A model generated the notes under the pieces. That model was not told the DNA's origin. It saw nothing but the letters and a program-made list of their open reading frames with translations, and searched no databases. A stretch of DNA of 64,000 bases from Microbacterium sp. MPKO10 (GTDB lineage: Bacteria; Actinomycetota; Actinomycetes; Actinomycetales; Microbacteriaceae), in the NCBI RefSeq assembly GCF_026107415.2, contig NZ_JAPCHX010000001.1, forward strand, positions 434,001 through 498,000, in the 5' to 3' direction. Shown piece by piece: positions 60,369 to 64,000 of the stretch (the first letter of the stretch is position 1; each line of letters starts with the position of its first letter). Both the position numbers and the translations under genes were made by a program.

Positions 60369-61373
60369 ATGACGTTTCGTGGATGGCTCGTCGAGAAGAC
60401 GACAGACGACGAGGGTGCGGCTCAGCAGTCGGCCCGGCTCGCGGATCTCGAGCCCGATGTCCTGACGACGGGCGACACGGAGGTCGAGACAGCCGCGTCG
60501 AGCATCAACTACAAGGATGCGCTCGCTCTCACCGGGAGCCCGGGCATCATCAAGAACTGGCCTCTCGTCGCGGGGATCGACGTCGTCGGCACGGTCCGGT
60601 CGTCAGATTCGGGTCGGTGGATGCCGGGGGACCACGTGCTTCTCAATGGTGCGGGTCTCGGCGAGTCGGTGAACGGCGGCCTCGCCGAGCACGCGCGTGT
60701 CGATGGCGCACATCTGGTGCGCGTCCCCTCGAAGTTCACCCCGACGCAGGCGGCGGCGATCGGCACCGCGGGTTTCACTGCGATGCTCGCCGTTTTGGCA
60801 ATCGAGCGCCACGGCGTCAGGCCGGGTGATGGACCCGTTCTCGTCACGGGTGCCGCGGGCGGTGTCGGCTCCATCACGATAGCCACGCTCGCCCACCTCG
60901 GCTACGAAGTCGTGGCGTCGACGGGCCGCGCCGACACCGAAGGCGAGTACCTGACGAGCCTCGGCGCCGCCGAGATTATCGACCGGGCTGAGTTCAGTGA
61001 ACCGGGCAAGCCTCTGCAGTCCCAGCGTTGGGCTGCGGTGGCGGACGCTGTCGGCAGCACGACTCTCGCCACCACGCTCTCGCAGACCCGCTACGGCGGT
61101 ATCGTGACGGCGTGCGGGATGGCACAGGGTGCGGATCTGCCCGCGACCGTCGTGCCATTCATCCTGCGCGGCATCACCCTGGCGGGCATCAACTCAGTCG
61201 ACGCACCGCTGTCGCTGCGCGAGGAAGCATGGTCACGGCTGGCGCAGACGCTCGACGTGGGCCTTCTCGACAGCATGACCGAGGTCTACGCCCTTGCTGA
61301 TGCCCATGCGGTCGCTGAGCGCGTGCTGGCAGGAGAGGTCAGAGGGCGCAGCGTCATCGACGTGACCCAGTAA
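60369..61373 (+). CDS. AcuI/YhdH-type acryloyl-CoA reductase (quinone-oxidoreductase-like MDR)
   Basis: The 334-residue product has SSINYKDALALTG, PLVAGIDVVGTV, the NADPH motif VLVTGAAGGVGSITIATLA, YEVVASTGRADTEGEYLTSLGA (landmark), GMAQGADLPATVVPFILRG and GINSVDAPLSLREEAWSRLA. These are specific to the YhdH/AcuI branch of zinc-free MDR enzymes, which reduce acryloyl-CoA to propionyl-CoA. It appears monocistronic. The window also encodes methylcitrate enzymes, a metabolic link but not a genetic one. Confidence 0.9.
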   Translation: MTFRGWLVEKTTDDEGAAQQSARLADLEPDVLTTGDTEVETAASSINYKDALALTGSPGIIKNWPLVAGIDVVGTVRSSDSGRWMPGDHVLLNGAGLGESVNGGLAEHARVDGAHLVRVPSKFTPTQAAAIGTAGFTAMLAVLAIERHGVRPGDGPVLVTGAAGGVGSITIATLAHLGYEVVASTGRADTEGEYLTSLGAAEIIDRAEFSEPGKPLQSQRWAAVADAVGSTTLATTLSQTRYGGIVTACGMAQGADLPATVVPFILRGITLAGINSVDAPLSLREEAWSRLAQTLDVGLLDSMTEVYALADAHAVAERVLAGEVRGRSVIDVTQ

Positions 61374-61399
61374 CACGTGACGCCGCGGCTGCCGGGCGG

Positions 61400-62098
61400 T
61401 CACTCGCCTGGAGTGTCGTCCCCAGCGGTCTTCTGCTCTGGTCGCGACTCGCGCTTCGCCTGAGCGGTCTTCTTCTCTGCCGTCTTCTTCTGCGCTGTCT
61501 TCTTGGGCACAGCCTTTTTAGGGGCAGCCCTCTTTGGGGCGGGTGTGCTCTGCGTCGCAGCATCCGCTGACTCTGCAGGAGCCCCGGAGGTCCCGCCCGT
61601 CGATGCCGCCTTCTTGGCTGCCGGCTTCTTCGGTGCGGTCTTCTTAGGCGCCTTCTTCGCGCCCTTCGACGCGTCGTCCTTCTCGCTGAAGCTCGCCACC
61701 GCCTTCGTTCGCGGCTTGGCATGGTGCACACGCACCTTGTGCGGCTTACGCTCCTCGAGACGCAGCGCGGCGATAAGTTCGACACCCTTGCGCGTCGACA
61801 CCAGAACGCGGCGGAACTCTTCGTCGATCAGATCGATGACGACCGCCGGGCGCGACCCCTTGAGAACGAGAAAGTCTTTGCCGCCGTGAAACTTCCACTG
61901 CCCGATCGCGAGTGTCAGCGGGACGGCGGTCCCCGGTGCCCGCACGCCGCGCACCCAGATCCACGGGTCGTCAGTGAGCGCCACAGACCGGATGCTGTCA
62001 CGCGGGATCACCAGAGACTCCGAGCGACGCGCCAGCATCTTCTCTGCCGCGGTCAGCTTGATCTCAAGTCGATCGGTGTGCAGCAGGATTGAAGCCAT
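61400..62098 (-). CDS. Hypothetical protein with beta-rich N-domain and histone-H1-like Lys/Ala/Pro tail
   Basis: The 232-residue product has an N-terminal beta-rich domain to residue about 115 (LHTDRLEIKLTAAEKMLARR, DDPWIWVRGVRAPGT, WKFHGGKDFLVLKGSRPAVVID as a landmark) resembling a PH/GRAM-like fold. It is followed by an approximately 100-residue tail of KKAPKK, PKKPAAKKA and KKTAQKK repeats, like those of actinobacterial nucleoid proteins. The tail probably binds DNA or RNA. The family is not otherwise recognised. Confidence 0.68.
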   Translation of the reverse strand: MASILLHTDRLEIKLTAAEKMLARRSESLVIPRDSIRSVALTDDPWIWVRGVRAPGTAVPLTLAIGQWKFHGGKDFLVLKGSRPAVVIDLIDEEFRRVLVSTRKGVELIAALRLEERKPHKVRVHHAKPRTKAVASFSEKDDASKGAKKAPKKTAPKKPAAKKAASTGGTSGAPAESADAATQSTPAPKRAAPKKAVPKKTAQKKTAEKKTAQAKRESRPEQKTAGDDTPGE

Positions 62099-62179
62099 AC
62101 GTCTAGTCTGCCGGTTCCATTCCCGTAACGGGATGGTGAAACCTCACAAAGAGGTAACGCCCAGTTTGGTCTCAGGCGA

Positions 62180-62893
62180 TCACGAGGCTCGGCCCGGAAG
62201 CCGCCGAACGTCAATGCGCTCCTCCACCGCACGCTCACCATCGCGATGAACCCGGAAGACAGGGCGGTCCGGCTGCTCACAGATGGCCTCGACGAACTGG
62301 CCGTCGTGCATCACAATCGCCGCATACTCGTCGACGGCGTAGCCGCCCTCGAGCTCCCCCGCTGCCACCCAGCGCTGGTACAGGTCGCGTCGCTCTGGCT
62401 CGCCCAGATAATGCGGGCAGGCGCTCCCGGAGAGAAATCCGAGTCCGTCGCGCAACGGGGCGAGCGGGCCGAACGAGTCCGTCGACGAGCTCTCGAACCA
62501 GCAGTTCATGCCCGCGCTGATTCCCGCAAGCACAACGCCGTTCCCGGCAGCTTCCGCGAGAATCTCGGGGAGCCCGTGCAGACGCCACACCGCAAGCAGG
62601 TTTGCCGTCGACCCTCCCCCGACATACACGAGATCCTGATCGAGAAGTATCCGCGGATCGGCATATCCCCACGGATCGTGGCAGAACAGCGACAGCACGC
62701 TCGTCTCGGCCCGGCCCGCAAACGCGTCTTCGAAGCGTCGACTGTAGCTCTCAGCATCCCCACTCGCCGTCGGGATGAAGCACACGCGCGGGCGCGATGC
62801 CCCGGTCAGGTCAAGCAGGACGTCATCGATCGGCGACGAGCCATCGTCTGACATTGAGAATCCGCCGCCGAGCGCGACGATCGTGCCCCTCAT
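62180..62893 (-). CDS. Peptidase E / dipeptidase E-like (S51, class I glutamine amidotransferase fold)
   Basis: The 237-residue product has IVALGGGFSM, RVCFIPTASGD, DLVYVGGGSTANLLAVWR and the nucleophile elbow GISAGMNCWF with Ser, as in S51 dipeptidases, then GLGFLSGSACPHY (His). It cleaves Asp-X dipeptides or related substrates in the cytoplasm. Its ATG overlaps the hemL stop by one base (TGATG), so it is translated coupled to hemL. Confidence 0.85.
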   Translation of the reverse strand: MRGTIVALGGGFSMSDDGSSPIDDVLLDLTGASRPRVCFIPTASGDAESYSRRFEDAFAGRAETSVLSLFCHDPWGYADPRILLDQDLVYVGGGSTANLLAVWRLHGLPEILAEAAGNGVVLAGISAGMNCWFESSSTDSFGPLAPLRDGLGFLSGSACPHYLGEPERRDLYQRWVAAGELEGGYAVDEYAAIVMHDGQFVEAICEQPDRPVFRVHRDGERAVEERIDVRRLPGRAS

Positions 62894-64000
62894 CAGTCAG
62901 GAACAGCGGATGCTGCCGCACGAGCGGCTGCGGGCAGGGCGTCGATGATGCGGCTCACCGCGCGCTCATCGTGCGCAGCGGTGACGAACCATGCCTCGAA
63001 CACGCTCGGCGGAAGCGCAATGCCCGCGTCGAGCATCGCGTGGAAGAACGGCGGGTAACGCCAGGCGTCCTGCGCCTGCACATCGGCGTAGTCAACCGGG
63101 GCGGCGTCTGTGAACGCGAAACTGAAGAGGTTGCCCGCACGCTGCACCGAGTGCGCGACACCTTCCCGCGCAAGCGCCCTCGAGGTCTCGTCGGCGAGCA
63201 CGTCGGCCGTGCGGTCGAGGTGAGCGTACACCTCGGGGGTCGCTCCCGTCAGCGTGGCGATGCCCGCGGCCATCGCCACGGGGTTCCCCGAGAGCGTCCC
63301 GGCCTGGTAGACGGGGCCCGTCGGTGCGAGCTGCTCCATGACATCGGCGCGGCCGCCGAGTGCGGCGACGGGCATCCCCCCGCCAATGACCTTTCCGAAG
63401 GTGAAAAGATCCGGTTGGTACGCCGGACCTTCGGCATTCGAGCGTTCCCAGTACCCGCCACGCGACACGCGGAACCCGGTCAGCACCTCGTCGAGGATGA
63501 GCAGTGACCCATTTGCGTGTGCAATGTCGGCGAGTGCGGCATTGAAACCGGGCTTCGGGGCGAGGACGCCCATGTTCGCCGCGGCCGCCTCGACGATGAT
63601 TGCGGCGATGCGGTCCCCGTGTTCGGCGACGGCGGCCCGCACGGCGTCGATGTCGTTGTAGGGAAGGACGAGCGTCTGCGCGGCGATCGGCGCTGGAACC
63701 CCGGCAGAACCCGGCAGCGCCATGGTCGCAACGCCCGACCCCGCGGCAGCGAGCAGACCGTCTGAATGGCCGTGATAGTGACCGGCGAACTTGATCAGCA
63801 GGTCGCGCCCCGTGTATCCGCGGGCGAGCCGGATGGCGCTCATCGTCGCTTCGGTGCCCGTCGACACGAGCCGGAGGCTGTCGACGGGTGCGACACGCTG
63901 CTCCACGAGTTCGGCGAGCTCGGTTTCACTCGGAGTCGAGGCGCCGAACGAGAGGCCGAGTGCGGCAGCATCCTGCACCGCCTTCACGACAGTCGGCTCG
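62893..64000 (-). CDS. hemL: Glutamate-1-semialdehyde 2,1-aminomutase, 3' part (runs off right edge)
   Basis: About 368 C-terminal residues are visible; the frame is open at base 64000. Class III aminotransferase motifs are present: [63 protein letters not shown], the PLP Lys in [18 protein letters not shown] and [16 protein letters not shown]. It makes 5-aminolevulinate for tetrapyrrole synthesis. It precedes pepE on the same strand with a one-base overlap. Confidence 0.95.
   Translation of the reverse strand, partial: EPTVVKAVQDAAALGLSFGASTPSETELAELVEQRVAPVDSLRLVSTGTEATMSAIRLARGYTGRDLLIKFAGHYHGHSDGLLAAAGSGVATMALPGSAGVPAPIAAQTLVLPYNDIDAVRAAVAEHGDRIAAIIVEAAAANMGVLAPKPGFNAALADIAHANGSLLILDEVLTGFRVSRGGYWERSNAEGPAYQPDLFTFGKVIGGGMPVAALGGRADVMEQLAPTGPVYQAGTLSGNPVAMAAGIATLTGATPEVYAHLDRTADVLADETSRALAREGVAHSVQRAGNLFSFAFTDAAPVDYADVQAQDAWRYPPFFHAMLDAGIALPPSVFEAWFVTAAHDERAVSRIIDALPAAARAAASAVPD

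Noticed and set aside
42602-61373. DmdA-like demethylase plus AcuI-like reductase as a DMSP-degradation pathway
   Set aside because: The two genes are about 12 kb apart, the AcuI/YhdH gene has its own promoter, DmdB/DmdC/DmdD are absent, and YhdH enzymes occur widely without DMSP use. DMSP remains only one possible substrate.

Overview
The window looks like chromosomal DNA of a Microbacteriaceae-type actinomycete (Microbacterium/Leucobacter-like). The evidence is a clearly GC-rich sequence, frequent GTG starts, many apparently leaderless promoters (a TAnnnT hexamer 6-7 nt before the start codon), a DUF222/HNH (13E12-type) gene, a DUF6412-like gene beside a second YidC, and about 40 copies (counted by eye) of the octamer AGCATCCG/CGGATGCT. 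I saw no rRNA, tRNA, CRISPR array, prophage or intact insertion sequence.

Layout. 0-4.3 kb: the 5' part of a DNA-3-methyladenine glycosylase gene, then three genes of families used as polymorphic-toxin immunity proteins (SUFU, ankyrin, Imm59-like), then a DUF222/HNH nuclease gene broken by an in-frame TAG. 4.4-12.8 kb: small-molecule enzymes (BBE-like oxidoreductase, thioesterase, two VOC proteins), a DrrAB-like ABC exporter divergent from a WYL regulator, and a SUMF1-domain protein. 12.9-14.4 kb: a relic of a second WYL gene, then a short open reading frame with three Thr codons, a hairpin and an intrinsic terminator in front of a threonyl-tRNA-synthetase-like gene lacking the TGS and editing domains. 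14.5-17.4 kb: IclR regulator, decayed gene, Zn-alcohol dehydrogenase and SDR (sugar-acid type). 17.4-21.7 kb: the methylcitrate operon (FCD regulator-prpD-prpB-prpC). 21.8-24.3 kb: CGNR regulator, epoxide-hydrolase-like enzyme, malate dehydrogenase.

24.5-26.7 kb: a small RHH/BrnT-like toxin-antitoxin pair beside a decayed type I restriction subunit (HsdR). 26.7-36.9 kb: peptide transporter, PIG-L deacetylase, Fpg/Nei glycosylase, a TetR/SDR pair, acyl-CoA degradation genes (HIBCH, crotonase, two SDRs), a cupin and a MarR. 37-42.3 kb: TetR plus ABC transporter, a frameshifted SDR, a RES-domain protein and the DUF6412/YidC pair.

42.6-51.1 kb: a compact tetrahydrofolate-linked C1 cluster with its own FCD and IclR regulators: a FAD/GcvT fusion dehydrogenase, a cyclodeaminase/cyclohydrolase, a DmdA-like GcvT demethylase, a MetF-like reductase and formate-THF ligase. 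Together they could strip methyl groups from an unidentified methylated substrate and oxidise them to formate with ATP gain. This stretch has only one exact copy of the genome-signature octamer. 51-64 kb: a hydrolase/TetR pair, a DUF2207-like protein, PEBP, TetR-DUF1772, trhO, an ABC transporter, a coiled-coil protein, an AcuI-type reductase, a Lys/Ala-tailed protein, pepE and the 3' part of hemL, which runs off the right edge.

The most unusual element is the apparent Thr-dependent attenuator in front of the truncated ThrRS paralogue; the C1 cluster is the most interesting pathway. All functional names come from reading motifs and recalling families; no database search was run.
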